From Apostichopus japonicus (lineage: Eukaryota > Echinodermata > Holothuroidea > Aspidochirotida > Stichopodidae), in NCBI RefSeq assembly GCF_037975245.1, contig NC_092580.1, forward strand, positions 1,103,001 through 1,167,000: a stretch of DNA of 64,000 nt, given 5' to 3'. How positions within the stretch are numbered: position 1 is the first letter of the stretch; every line of letters starts with the position of its first letter. The notes under the pieces are model-generated. The model had not been told where the DNA came from. It saw only the letters and a program-made list of their open reading frames with translations, and ran no database searches. Of this stretch, positions 10,801 through 23,549 are shown piece by piece. Both the position numbers and the translations under genes were made by a program.

Positions 10801-11526
10801 AGGTGGGGGCAGTTTGCTTTTGCCGCGATCTTATACGGTCTCTGGAACTTTAAGTATTAGAAACGAACATAGATTTATATCAACTGCTGTCGTGGCGCGG
10901 TTGGTTGCTCTGTACCTCGAGAGCGTGACGTATTTTGGATCGCGGGCTCGAGACCAGGTGGGGGCAGTTTGCTTTTGCCGCGATCTCATACGGTCTCTGG
11001 AACTTTAAGTATTAGAAACGAACATAGATTTATATCAACTGCTGTCGTGGCGCGGTTGGTTGCTCTGTACCTCGAGAGCGTGACGTATTTTGGATCTCGG
11101 GCTCGAGACCAGGTTGGGGCAGTTTGCTTTTGCCGCGATCTCATACGGTCTCTGGGAACTTTAAGTATTAGAAACGAACATAGATTTATATCAACTGCTG
11201 TCGTGGCGCGGTTGGTTGCTCTGTACCTCGAGAGCGTGACGTATTTTGGATCGCGGACTCGAGACCAGGTGGGGGCAGTTTGCTTTTGCAGCGATCTGGT
11301 ACGGTTTCTGGAACTTTAAATATTAGAAACGAACATAGATTTATATCAACTGCTGTCGTGGCGCGGTTGGTTGCTCTGTACCTCGAGAGCGTGACGTATT
11401 TTGGATCGCGGGCTCGAGACCAGGTGGGGTCAGTTTGCTTTTGCCGCGACCTTATACGGTCTCTGGGAACTTTAAGTATTAGAAACGAACATAGATTTAT
11501 ATCAACTGCTGTCGTGGCGCGGTTGG

Positions 11527-12870
11527 TTGCTCTGTACCTGGAGAGCGTGACGTATTTTGGATCGCGTACTCGAGACCAGGTGGGGGCAGTTTGCTTTTGC
11601 CGCGATCTCATACGGTCTCTGGGAACTTTAAGTATAAGAAACGAACATAGATTTATATCAACTGCTGTCGTGGCGCGGTTGGTTGCTCTGTACCTCGAGA
11701 GCGTGACGTATTTTGGATCGCGGGTTCGAGACCAGGTGGGGGCAGTTTGCTTTTGCCGCGATCTCATACGGTCTCTGGAACTTTAAGTATTAGAAACGAA
11801 CCTAGATTTATATCAACTGCTGTCGTGGCGCGGTTGGTTGCTCTGTACCTCGAGAGCGTGACGTATTTTGGATCGCGGGCTCGAGACCAGGTGGGGGCAG
11901 TTTGCTTTTGCAGCGATCTGGTACGGTCTCTGGGAACTTTAAGTATTAGAAACGAACATAGATCTATATCAACTGCTGTCGTGGCGCGGTTGGTTGCTCT
12001 GTACCTCGAGAGCGTGACGTATTTTGGATCGCGGGCTCGAGACCAGGTGGGGGCAGTTTGCTTTTGCCGCGATCTCGTACGGTCTCTGGAACTTTAAGTA
12101 TTAGAAACGAACATAGATTTATATCAACTGCTGTCGTGGCGCGGTTGGTTGCTCTGTACATCGAGAGCGTGACGTATTTTGGATCGCGGGCTCGAGACCA
12201 GGTGGGGGCAGTTTGCTTTTGCCGCGATCTCATACGGTCTCTGGAACTTTAAGTATTAGAAACGAACATAGATTTATATCAACTGCTGTCGTGGCGCGGT
12301 TGGTTGCTCTGTACCTCGAGAGCGTGACGTATTTTGGATCGCGGGCTCGAGACCAGGTGGGGGCAGTTTGCTTTTGCCGCGATCTTATACGGTCTCTGGA
12401 ACTTTAAGTATTAGAAACGAACATAGATTTATATCAACTGCTGTCGTGGCGCGGTTGGTTGCTCTGTACCTCGAGAGCGTGACGTATTTTGGATCGCGGG
12501 CTCGAGGCCAGGTGGGGGCAGTTTGCTTTTGCCGCGATCTGGTACGGTCTCTGGAACTTTAAGTTTTAGAAACGAACATAGATCTATATCAACTGCTGTC
12601 GTGGCGCGGTTGGTTGCTCTGTACCTCGAGAGCGTGACGTATTTTGGATCGCGGGCTCGAGACCAGGTGGGGGCAGTTTGCTTTTGCCGCGATCTCATAC
12701 GGTCTCTGGGAACTTTAAGTATTAGAAACGAACATAGATTTATATCAACTGCTGTCGTGGCGCGGTTGGTTGCTCTGTACCTCGAGAGCGTGACGTATTT
12801 TGGATCGCGGGCTCGAGACCAGGTGGGGGCAGTTTGCTTTTGCCGCGATCTTATACGGCCCCTGGAACTT
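11527..12870 (+). repeat. Nine-monomer higher-order repeat, third copy
   Basis: This matches copy 2 at an offset of 2,487 bp (16 monomers), from TACCTGGAGAGCG plus CGCGTACTCG (about 11,536-11,570) to CGGCCCCTGG (12,857). It lacks the CCAGCTGGGGG and GGCTGGCTCG markers of copies 1 and 2, so it is a sister lineage or was partly converted. Confidence 0.75.
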
Positions 12871-13980
12871 TAAGTATTAGAAACGAACCTAGATTTATAT
12901 CAACTGCTGTCGTGGCGCGGTTGGTTGCTCTGTACCTCGAGAGCGTGACGTATTTTGGATCGCGGGCTCGAGACCAGGTGGGGGCAGTTTGCTTTTGCCG
13001 CGATCTCATACGGTCTCTGGGAACTTTAAGTATTAGAAACGAACATAGATTTATATCAACTGCTGTCGTGGCGCGGTTGGTTGCTCTGTACCTGGAGAGC
13101 GTAACGTATTTTGGATCGCGGACTCGAGACCAGGTGGGGGCAGTTTGCTTTTGCCGCGATCTCATACGGTCTCTGGGAACTTTAAGTATAAGAAACGAAC
13201 ATAGATTTATATCAACTGCTGTCGTGGCGCGGTTGGTTGCTCTGTACATCGAGAGCGTGACGTATTTTGGATCGCGGGTTCGAGACCAGGTGGGGCAGTT
13301 TGCTTTTGCCGCGATCTCATACGGTCTCTGGAACTTTAAGTATTAGAAACGAACATAGTTTTATATCAACTGCTGTCGTGGCGCGGTTGGTTGCTCTGTA
13401 CCTCGAGAGCGTGACGTATTTTGGATCGCGGACTCGAGACCAGGTGGGGGCAGTTTGCTTTTGCCGCGATCTCATACGGTCTCTGGGAACTTTAAGTATA
13501 AGAAACGAACATAGATTTATATCAACTGCTGTCGTGGCGCGGTTGGTTGCTCTGTACCTCGAGAGCGTGACGTATTTTGGATCGCGGGTTCGAGACCAGG
13601 TGGGGCAGTTTGCTTTTGCCGCGATCTCATACGGTCTCTGGAACTTTAAGTATTAGAAACGAACATAGATTTATATCAACTGCTGTCGTGGCGCGGTTGG
13701 TTGCTCTGTACCTCGAGAGCGTGACGTATTTTGGATCGCGGGCTCGAGACCAGGTGGGGGCAGTTTGCTTTTGCCGCGATCTGGTACGGTCTCTGGGAAC
13801 TTTAAGTATTAGAAACGAACATAGATTTATATCAACTGCTGTCGTGGCGCGGTTGGTTGCTCTGTACCTCGAGAGCGTGACGTATTTTGGATCGCGGGCT
13901 CGAGACCAGGTGGGGGCAGTTTGCTTTTGCCGCGATCTGGTACGGTCTCTGGGAACTTTAAGTATTAGAAACGAACATAG

Positions 13981-14030
13981 ATCTATATCGAAGCGTGACG
14001 TATTTTGCGTGACGTGACGTATTTTGGATC
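13981..14030 (+). repeat. Truncated monomer with rearrangement scar
   Basis: After ATCTATATC the expected ~41 bp from AACTGCTG to CCTCGAGA are missing, which removes the whole A-box-like segment. In their place come GAA, one full GCGTGACGTATTTT, a partial GCGTGAC, and then GTGACGTATTTTGG resuming the normal monomer. This is a deletion combined with a short templated duplication. It is the most damaged monomer I found in the array. Confidence 0.85.
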
Positions 14031-14117
14031 GCGGGTTCGAGACCAGGTGGGGCAGTTTGCTTTTGCCGCGATCTCATACGGTCTCTGGAACTTTAAGTAT
14101 TAGAAACGAACATAGAT

Positions 14118-15760
14118 TTATATCAACTGCTGTCGTGGCGCGGTTGGTTGCTCTGTACCTCGAGAGCGTGACGTATTTTGGATCGCGGGCTCGAGACCAG
14201 GTGGGGGCAGTTTGCTTTTGCCGCGATCTCGTACGGTCTCTGGAACTTTAAGTATTAGAAACGAACCTAGATTTATATCAACTGCTGTCGTGGCGCGGTT
14301 GGTTGCTCTGTACCTCGAGAGCGTGACGTATTTTGGATCGCGGGCTCGAGACCAGGTGGGGGCAGTTTGCTTTTGCCGCGATCTCATACGGTCTCTGGAA
14401 CTTTAAGTATTAGAAACGAACCTAGATTTATATCAACTGCTGTCGTGGCGCGGTTGGTTGCTCTGTACCTCGAGAGCGTGACGTATTTTGGATCGCGGGC
14501 TCGAGACCAGGTGGGGGCAGTTTGCTTTTGCCGCGATCTTATACGGTCTCTGGAACTTTAAGTATTAGAAACGAACCTAGATTTATATCAACTGCTGTCG
14601 TGGCGCGGTTGGTTGCTCTGTACCTCGAGAGCGTGACGTATTTTGGATCGCGGGCTCGAGGCCAGGTGGGGGCAGTTTGCTTTTGCCGCGATCTTGTACG
14701 GTCTCTGGAACTTTAAGTTTTAGAAACGAACCTACATCTATATCAACTGCTGTCGTGGCGCGGTTGGTTGCTCTGTACCTCGAGAGCATGACGTATTTTG
14801 GATCGCGGGCTCGAGACCAGGTGGGGGCAGTTTGCTTTTGCCGCGATCTTATACGGTCTCGGGAACTTTAAGTATTAGAAACGAACATAGATTTATATCA
14901 ACTGCTGTCGTGGCGCGGTTGGTTGCTCTGTACCTCGAGAGCGTGACGTATTTTGGATCGCGGGCTCGAGACCAGGTGGGGGCAGTTTGCTTTTGCCGCG
15001 ATCTGGTACGGTCTCTGGGAACTTTAAGTATTAGAAACGAACATAGATCTATATCAACTGCTGTCGTGGCGCGGTTGGTTGCTCTGTACCTCGAGAGCGT
15101 GACGTATTTTGGATCGCGGGCTCGAGACCAGGTGGGGGCAGTTTGCTTTTGCCGCGATCTCGTACGGTCTCTGGAACTTTAAGTATTAGAAACGAACATA
15201 GATTTATATCAACTGCTGTCGTGGCGCGGTTGGTTGCTCTGTACCTCGAGAGCGTGACGTATTTTGGATCGCGGGCTCGAGACCAGGTGGGGGCAGTTTG
15301 CTTTTGCCGCGATCTCATACGGTCTCTGGAACTTTAAGTATTAGAAACGAACCTAGATTTATATCAACTGCTGTCGTGGCGCGGTTGGTTGCTCTGTACC
15401 TCGAGAGCGTGACGTATTTTGGATCGCGGGCTCGAGACCAGGTGGGGGCAGTTTGCTTTTGCCGCGATCTTATACGGTCTCTGGAACTTTAAGTATTAGA
15501 AACGAACCTAGATTTATATCAACTGCTGTCGTGGCGCGGTTGGTTGCTCTGTACCTCGAGAGCGTGACGTATTTTGGATCGCGGGCTCGAGGCCAGGTGG
15601 GGGCAGTTTGCTTTTGCCGCGATCTTGTACGCTCTCTGGAACTTTAAGTTTTAGAAACGAACCTACATCTATATCAACTGCTGTCGTGGCGCGGTTGGTT
15701 GCTCTGTACCTCGAGAGCGTGACGTACTTTGGATCGCGGGCTCGAGACCAGGTGGGGGCA
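14118..15760 (+). repeat. Six-monomer higher-order repeat, two copies (931 bp)
   Basis: About 14,125-14,830 repeats at about 15,056-15,760 with offset 931. Shared markers are CTCGTACGG, a series of GAACCTAGAT monomers, CTCGAGGCCAGG, CTTGTACG and the rare pair AAGTTTTAG plus GAACCTACATCT (14,717-14,740 and 15,648-15,671). Confidence 0.85.
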
Positions 15761-17379
15761 GTTTGCTTTTGCCGCGATCTCATACGGTCTCTGGAACTTT
15801 AAGTATTAGAAACGAACCTAGATTTATATCAACTGCTGTCGTGGCGCGGTTGGTTGCTCTGTACCTCGAGAGCGTGACGTATTTTGGATCGCGGGCTCGA
15901 GACCAGGTGGGGGCAGTTTGCTTTTGCCGCGATCTCATACGGTCTCTGGAACTTTAAGTATTAGAAACGAACCTAGATTTATATCAACTGCTGTCGTGGC
16001 GCGGTTGGTTGCTCTGTACCTCGAGAGCGTGACGTATTTTGGATCGCGGGCTCGAGACCAGGTGGGGGCAGTTTGCTTTTGCCGCGATCTCATACGGTCT
16101 CTGGGAACTTTAAGTATTAGAAACGAACATAGATTTATATCAACTGCTGTCGTGGCGCGGTTGGTTGCTCTGTACCTCGAGAGCGTGACGTATTTTGGAT
16201 CGCGGGCTCGAGACCAGGTGGGGGCAGTTTGCTTTTGCCGCGATCTCATACGGTCTCTGGAACTTTAAGTATTAGAAACGAACCTAGATTTATATCAACT
16301 GCTGTCGTGGCGCGGTTGGTTGCTCTGTACCTCGAGAGCGTGACGTATTTTGGATCGCGGGCTCGAGACCAGGTGGGGGCAGTTTGCTTTTGCCGCGATC
16401 TCATACGGTCTCTGGGAACTTTAAGTATTAGAAACGAACATAGATTTATATCAACTGCTGTCGTGGCGCGGTTGGTTGCTCTGTACCTCGAGAGCGTGAC
16501 GTATTTTGGATCGCGGGTTCGAGACCAGGTGGGGGCAGTTTGCTTTTGCCGCGATCTCATACGGTCTCTGGAACTTTAAGTATTAGAAACGAACCTAGAT
16601 TTATATCAACTGCTGTCGTGGCGCGGTTGGTTGCTCTGTACCTCGAGAGCGTGACGTATTTTGGATCGCGGGCTCGAGACCAGGTGGGGGCAGTTTGCTT
16701 TTGCCGCGATCTGGTACGGTCTCTGGGAACTTTAAGTATTAGAAACGAACATAGATCTATATCAACTGCTGTCGTGGCGCGGTTGGTTGCTCTGTACCTC
16801 GAGAGCGTGACGTATTTTGGATCGCGGTCTCGAGACCAGGTGGGGGCAGTTTGCTTTTGCCGCGATCTCGTACGGTCTCTGGAACTTTAAGTATTAGAAA
16901 CGAACATAGATTTATATCAACTGCTGTCGTGGCGCAGTTGGTTGCTTTGTACCTCAAGAGCGTGACGTATTTTGGATCGCGGGCTCGAGACCAGGTGGGG
17001 GCAGTTTGCTTTTGCCGCGATCTTATACGGTCTCTGGAACTTTAAGTATTAGAAACGAACATAGATTTATATCAACTGCTGTCGTGGCGCGGTTGGTTGC
17101 TCTGTACCTCGAGAGCGTGACGTATTTTGGATCGCGGGTTCGAGACCAGGTGGGGGCAGTTTGCTTTTGCCGCGATCTTATACGGCTCTGGAACTTTAAG
17201 TATTAGAAACGAACATAGATTTATATCAACTGCTGTCGTGGCGCGGTTGGTTGCTCTGTACCTCGAGAGCGTGACGTATTTTGGATCGCGGGCTCGAGAC
17301 CAGGTGGGGGCAGTTTGCTTTTGCCGCGATCTTATACGGCTCTGGAACTTTAAGTATTAGAAACGAACATAGATTTATA

Positions 17380-18700
17380 TCAACTGCTGTCGTGACGCGG
17401 TTGGTTGCTCTGTACCTCGAGAGCGTGACGTATTTTGGATCGCTGGCTCGAGACCAGGTGGGGGCAGTTTGCTTTTGCCGCGATCTCATACGGTCTCTGG
17501 GAACTTTAAGAATTAGAAACGAACATAGATCTATATCTACTGCTGTCGTGGCGCGGTTGGTTGCTCTGTACCTCGAGAGCGTGACGTATTTTGGATCGCG
17601 GGCTCGAGACCAGGTGGGGGCAGTTTGCTTTTGCCGCGATCTCATACGGTCTCTGGGAACTTTAAGTATTAGAAACGAACATAGATCTATATCAACTGCT
17701 GTCGTGGCGCGGTTGGTTGCTCTGTACCTCGAGAGCGTGACGTATTTTGGATCGCGGGCTCGAGACCAGGTGGGGGCAGTTTGCTTTTGCCGCGATCTTA
17801 TACGGTCTCGGGAACTTTAAGTATTAGAAACGAACATAGATTTATATCAACTGCTGTCGTGGCGCGGTTGGTTGCTCTGTACCTCGAGAGCGTGACGTAT
17901 TTTGGATCGCGGGTTCGAGACCAGGTGGGGGCAGTTTGCTTTTGCCGCGATCTTATACGGCTCTTGAACTTTAAGTATTAGAAACGAACATAGATTTATA
18001 TCAACTGCTGTCGTGGCGCGGTTGGTTGCTCTGTACCTCGAGAGCGTGACGTATTTTGGATCGCGGGCTCGAGACCAGGTGGGGGCAGTTTGCTTTTGCC
18101 GCGATCTCATACGGTCTCTGGAACTTTAAGTATTAGAAACGAACATAGATTTATATCAACTGCTGTCGTGGCGCGGTTGGTTGCTCTGTACCTCGAGAGC
18201 GTGACGTATTTTGGATCGCGGGCTCGAGACCAGGTGGGGGCAGTTTGCTTTTGCCGCGATCTCATACGTTCTCTGGGAACTTTAAGTATTAGAAACGAAC
18301 ATAGATCTATATCAACTGCTGTCGTGGCGCGGTTGGTTGCTCTGTACCTCGAGAGCGTGACGTATTTTGGATCGCGGGCTCGAGACCAGGTGGGGCAGTT
18401 TGCTTTTGCCACGATCTCGTACGGTCTCTGGAACTTTAAGTATTAGAAACGAACATAGATCTATATCAACTGCTGTCGTGGCGCGGTTGGTTGCTCTGTA
18501 CCTCGAGAGCGTGACGTATTTTGGATCGCGGGCTCGAGACCAGGTGGGGGCAGTTTGCTTTTGCCACGATCTCATACGGTCTCGGGAACTTTAAGTATGA
18601 GAAACGAACCTAGATTTATATCAACTGCTGTCGTGGCGCGGTTGGTTGCTCTGTACCTCGAGAGCGTGACGTATTTTGGATCGCGGGCTCGAGACCAGGT
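17380..18700 (+). repeat. Long-range duplicated block, left copy
   Basis: The marker series GATCGCTGGCTCG, AAGAATTAG, ATCTATATCTACTGC, GGTTCGAG with ATACGGCTCT, the GTGGGGCAG plus GCCACGATCTCG monomer, and AAGTATGAG plus GAACCTAG recurs in the same order at about 28,550-30,035. The offset is 11,180 bp on the left part and 11,335 bp on the right part, so the copies differ by one monomer. Confidence 0.8.
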
Positions 18701-20509
18701 GGGGGCAGTTTGCTTTTGCCGCGATCTCATACGGTCTCTGGAACTTTAAGTATTAGAAACGAACATAGATTTATATCAACTGCTGTCGTGGCGCGGTTGG
18801 TTGCTCTGTACCTCGAGAGCGTGACGTATTTTGGATCGCGGGCTCGAGACCAGGTGGGGGCAGTTTGCTTTTGCCGCGATCTCATACGGTCTCTGGAACT
18901 TTAAGTATTAGAAACGAACATAGATTTATATCAACTGCTGTCGTGGCGCGGTTGGTTGCTCTGTACTGCGAGAGCGTGACGTATTTTGGATCGCGGGCTC
19001 GAGACCAGGTGGGGGCAGTTTGCCTTTTCCGCGATCTTATACGGTCTCTGGGAACTTTAAGTATTAGAAACGAACATAGATTTATATCAACTGCTGTCGT
19101 GGCGCGGTTGGTTGCTCTGTACCTCGAGAGCGTGACGTATTTTGGATCGCGGGTTCGAGACCAGGTGGGGGCAGTTTGCTTTTGCCGCGATCTTATACGG
19201 CTCTGGAACTTTAAGTATTAGAAACGAACATAGATTTATATCAACTGCTGTCGTGGCGCGGTTGGTTGCTCTGTACCTCGAGAGCGTGACGTATTTTGGA
19301 TCGCGGGTTCGAGACCAGGTGGGGGCAGTTTGCTTTTGCCGCGATCTTATACGGCTCTGGAACTTTAAGTATTAGAAACGAACATAGATTTATATCAACT
19401 GCTGTCGTGGCGCGGTTGGTTGCTCTGTACCTCGAGAGCGTGACGTATTTTGAATCGCGGGCTCGAGTCCAGGTGGGGGCAGTTTGCTTTTGCCGCGATC
19501 TTATACGGTCTCTGGGAACTTTAAGAATTAGAAACGAACATAGATCTATATCAACTGCTGTCGTGGCGCGGTTGGTTGCTCTGTACCTCGAGAGCGTGAC
19601 GTATTTTGGATCGCGGGCTCGAGACCAGGTGGGGGCAGTTTGCTTTTGCCGCGATCTTATACGGCTCTGGAACTTTAAGTATTAGAAACGAACATAGATT
19701 TATATCAACTGCTGTCGTGGCGCGGTTGGTTGCTCTGTACCTCGAGAGCGTGACGTATTTTGGATCGCGGGCTCGAGACCAGGTGGGGGCAGTTTGCTTT
19801 TGCCGCGATCTCATACGGTCTCTGGAACTTTAAGTATTAGAAACGAACATAGATTTATATCAACTGCTGTCGTGGCGCGGTTGGTTGCTCTGTACCTCGA
19901 GAGCGTGACGTATTTTGGATCGCGGGCTCGAGACCAGGTGGGGGCAGTTTGCTTTTGCCGCGATCTCATACGGTCTCTGGGAACTTTAAGTATTAGAAAC
20001 GAACATAGATTTATATCAACTGCTGTCGTGACGCGTTTGTTTGCTCTGTACCTCGAGAGCGTGACGTATTTTGGATCGCGGGCTCGAGACCAGGTGGGGG
20101 CAGTTTGCTTTTGCCGCGATCTCATACGGTCTCTGGAAACTTTAAGTATTAGAAACGAACATAGATTTATATCAACTGCTGTCGTGACGCGGTTGGTTGC
20201 TCTGTACCTCGAGAGCGTGACGTATTTTGGATCGCGGGCTCGAGACCAGGTGGGGGCAGTTTGCTTTTGCCGCGATCTGGTACGGTCTCTGGAACTTTAA
20301 GTATTAGAAACGAACATAGATTTATATCAACTGCTGTCGTGACGCGGTTGGTTGCTCTGTACCTCGAGAGCGTGACGTATTTTGGATCGCGGGCTCGAGA
20401 CCAGGTGGGGGCAGTTTGCTTTTGCCGCGATCTGGTACGGTCTCTGGAACTTTAAGTATAAGAAACGAACATAGATTTATATCAACTGCTGTCGTGGCGC
20501 GGTTGGTTG

Positions 20510-21810
20510 CTCTGTACATCCAGAGCGTGACGTATTTTGGATCGCGGGCTCGAGACCAGGTGTGGGCAGTTTGCTTTTGCCGCGATCTCCTACGGTCTCT
20601 GGGAACTTTAAGTATTAGAAACGAACATAGATTTATATCAACTGCTGTCGTGGCCCGGTTGGTTGCTCTGTACCTCGAGAGCGTGACGTATTTTGGATCG
20701 CGGGTTCGAGACCAGGTGGGGGCAGTTTGCGTTTGCCGCGATCTTATACGGTCTCTGGAACTTTAAGTATTAGAAACGAACATAGATTTATATCAACTGC
20801 TGTCGTGGCGCGGTTGGTTGCTCTGTACCTCGAGAGCGTGACGTATTTTGGATCGCGGGCTCGAGACCAGGTTGGGGCAGTTTGCTTTTGCCGCGATCTG
20901 GTACGGTCTCTGGAACTTTAAGTATTAGAAACGAACATAGATCTATATCAACTGCTGTCGTGGCGCGGTTGGTTGCTCTGTACCTCGAGAGCGTGACGTA
21001 TTTTGGATCGCGGGCTCGAGACCAGGTGGGGGCAGTTTGCTTTTGCCACGATCTCGTACGGTCTCTGGAACTTTAAGTATTAGAAACGAACATAGATTTA
21101 TATCAACTGCTGTCGTGACGCGGTTGGTTGCTTTGTACCTCGAGAGCGTGACGTATTTTGGATCGCGGGTTCGAGACCAGGTGGGGGCAGTTTGCTTTTG
21201 CCGCGATCTTATACGGCTCTGGAACTTTAAGTATTAGAAACGAACATAGATTTATATCAACTGCTGTCGTGGCGCGGTTGGTTGCTCTGTACCTCGAGAG
21301 CGTGACGTATTTTGGATCGCGGGCTCGAGACCAGGTGGGGGCAGTTTGCTTTTGCCGCGATCTCATACGGCCCCTGGAACTTTAAGTATTAGAAACGAAC
21401 ATAGATTAATATCAACTGCTCTCGTGGCGCGGTTGGTTGCTCTGTACCTCGAGAGCGTGACGTATTTTGGATCGCGGGCTCGAGACCAGGTGGGGGCAGT
21501 TTGCTTTTGCCGCGATCTCATACGGTCTCTGGGAACTTTAAGTATTAGAAACGAACATAGATTTATATCAACTGCTGTCGTGGCGCGGTTGGTTGCTCTG
21601 TACCTCGAGAGCGTGACGTATTTTGGATCGCGGGCTCGAGACCAGGTGGGGGCAGTTTGCTTTTGCCGCGATCTCATACGGTCTCTGGGAACTTTAAGTA
21701 TTAGAAACGAACATAGATTTATATCAACTGCTGTCGTGGCGCGGTTGGTTGCTCTGTACATCCAGAGCGTGACGTATTTTGGATCGCGGGCTCGAGACCA
21801 GGTGTGGGCA
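20510..21810 (+). repeat. Subregion with linked ACATCCAGAG / GGTGTGGGCAG variants
   Basis: Two monomers (about 20,515-20,570 and 21,755-21,806) share both ACATCCAGAGCG and CAGGTGTGGGCAG, 1,239 bp or eight monomers apart. A related monomer at about 36,525 has ACATCCAGAGCG with GGTGCGGGCAG, and one at 23,308 has only the first variant. Confidence 0.7.
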
Positions 21811-22123
21811 GTTTGCTTTTGCCGCGATCTCACACGGTCTCTGGGAACTTTAAGTATTAGAAACGAACATAGATTTATATCAACTGCTGTCGTGGCGCGG
21901 TTGGTTGCTCTGTACCTCGAGAGCGTGACGTATTTTGGATCGCGGGCTCGAGACCAGGTGGGGGCAGTTTGCTTTTGCCGCGATCTTATACGGTCTCTGG
22001 AACTTTAAGTATTAGAAACGAACATAGATTTATATCAACTGCTGTCGTGGCCCGGTTGGTTGCTCTGTACCTCGAGAGCGTGACGTATTTTGGATCGCGG
22101 GCTCGAGACCAGGTGGGGGCAGT

Positions 22124-22950
22124 TTGCTTTTGCCGCGATCTGATACGGTCTCTGAAACTTTAAGTATTAGAAACGAACATAGATTTATATCAACTGCTGT
22201 CGTGGCGCGGTTGGTTGCTCTGTACCTCGAGAGCGTGACGTATTTTGGATCGCGGGCTCGAAACCAGGTGGGGGCAGTTTGCTTTTGCCGCGATCTGGTA
22301 CGGTCTCTGGAACTTTAAGTATTAGAAACGAACATAGATCTATATCAACTGCTGTCGTGGCGCGGTTGGTTGCTCTGTACCTCGAGAGCGTGACGTATTT
22401 TGGATCGCGGGCTCGAGACCAGGTGGGGGCAGTTTGCTTTTGCCGCGATCTGATACGGTCTCTGAAACTTTAAGTATTAGAAACGAACATAGATTTATAT
22501 CAACTGCTGTCGTGGCGCGGTTGGTTGCTCTGTACCTCGAGAGCGTGACGTATTTTGGATCGCGGGCTCGAAACCAGGTGGGGCAGTTTGCTTTTGCCGC
22601 GATCTGGTACGGTCTCTGGAACTTTAAGTATTAGAAACGAACATAGATCTATATCAACTGCTGTCGTGGCGCGGTTGGTTGCTCTGTACTTCGAGAGCGT
22701 GACGTATTTTGGATCGCGGGCTCGAGACCAGGTGGGGGCAGTTTGCTTTTGCCGCGATCTGGTACGGTCTCTGGGAACTTTAAGTATTAGAAACGAACCT
22801 AGATTTATATCAACTGCTGTCGTGGCGCGGTTGGTTGCTCTGTACCTCGAGAGCGTGACGTATTTTGGATCGCGGGCTAGAAACCAGGTGGGGCAGTTTG
22901 CTTTTGCCGCGATCTGGTACGGTCTCTGGAACTTTAAGTATTAGAAACGA
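22124..22950 (+). repeat. Dimeric higher-order repeat (310 bp)
   Basis: Monomers with CTGATACGG plus CTCTGAAAC plus CTCGAAACC alternate with ATCTATATC monomers at a 310-bp period (22,124 and 22,434). A third, degenerate step has GGGCTAGAAACC at about 22,876. Confidence 0.7.
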
Positions 22951-23549
22951 ACATAGATCTATATCAACTGCTGTCGTGGCGCGGTTGGTTGCTCTGTACC
23001 TCGAGAGCGTGACGTATTTTGGATCGCGGGCTCGAGACCAGGTGGGGGCAGTTTGCTTTTGCCACGATCTCGTACGGTCTCTGGAACTTTAAGTATTAGA
23101 AACGAACATAGATTTATATCAACTGCTGTCGTGGCGCTGTTGGTTGCTCTGTACCTCGAGAGCGTGACGTATTTTGGATCGCGGGCTCGAGACCAGGTGG
23201 GGGCAGTTTGCTTTTGCCACGATCTGGTACGGTCTCTGGAACTTTAAGTATGAGAAACGAACATAGATTTATATCAACTGCTGTCGTGGCGCGGTTGGTT
23301 GCTCTGTACATCCAGAGCGTGACGTATTTTGGATCGCGGGCTCGAGACCAGGTGGGGGCAGTTTGCTTTTGCCGCGATCTCATACGGTCTCTGGAACTTT
23401 AAGTATTAGAAACGAACATAGATTTATATCAACTGCTGTCGTGGCGCGGTTGGTTGCTCTGTACCTCGAGAGCGTGACGTATTTTGGATCGCGGGCTCGA
23501 GACCAGGTGGGGGCAGTTTGCTTTTGCCGCGATCTCATACGGTCTCTGG

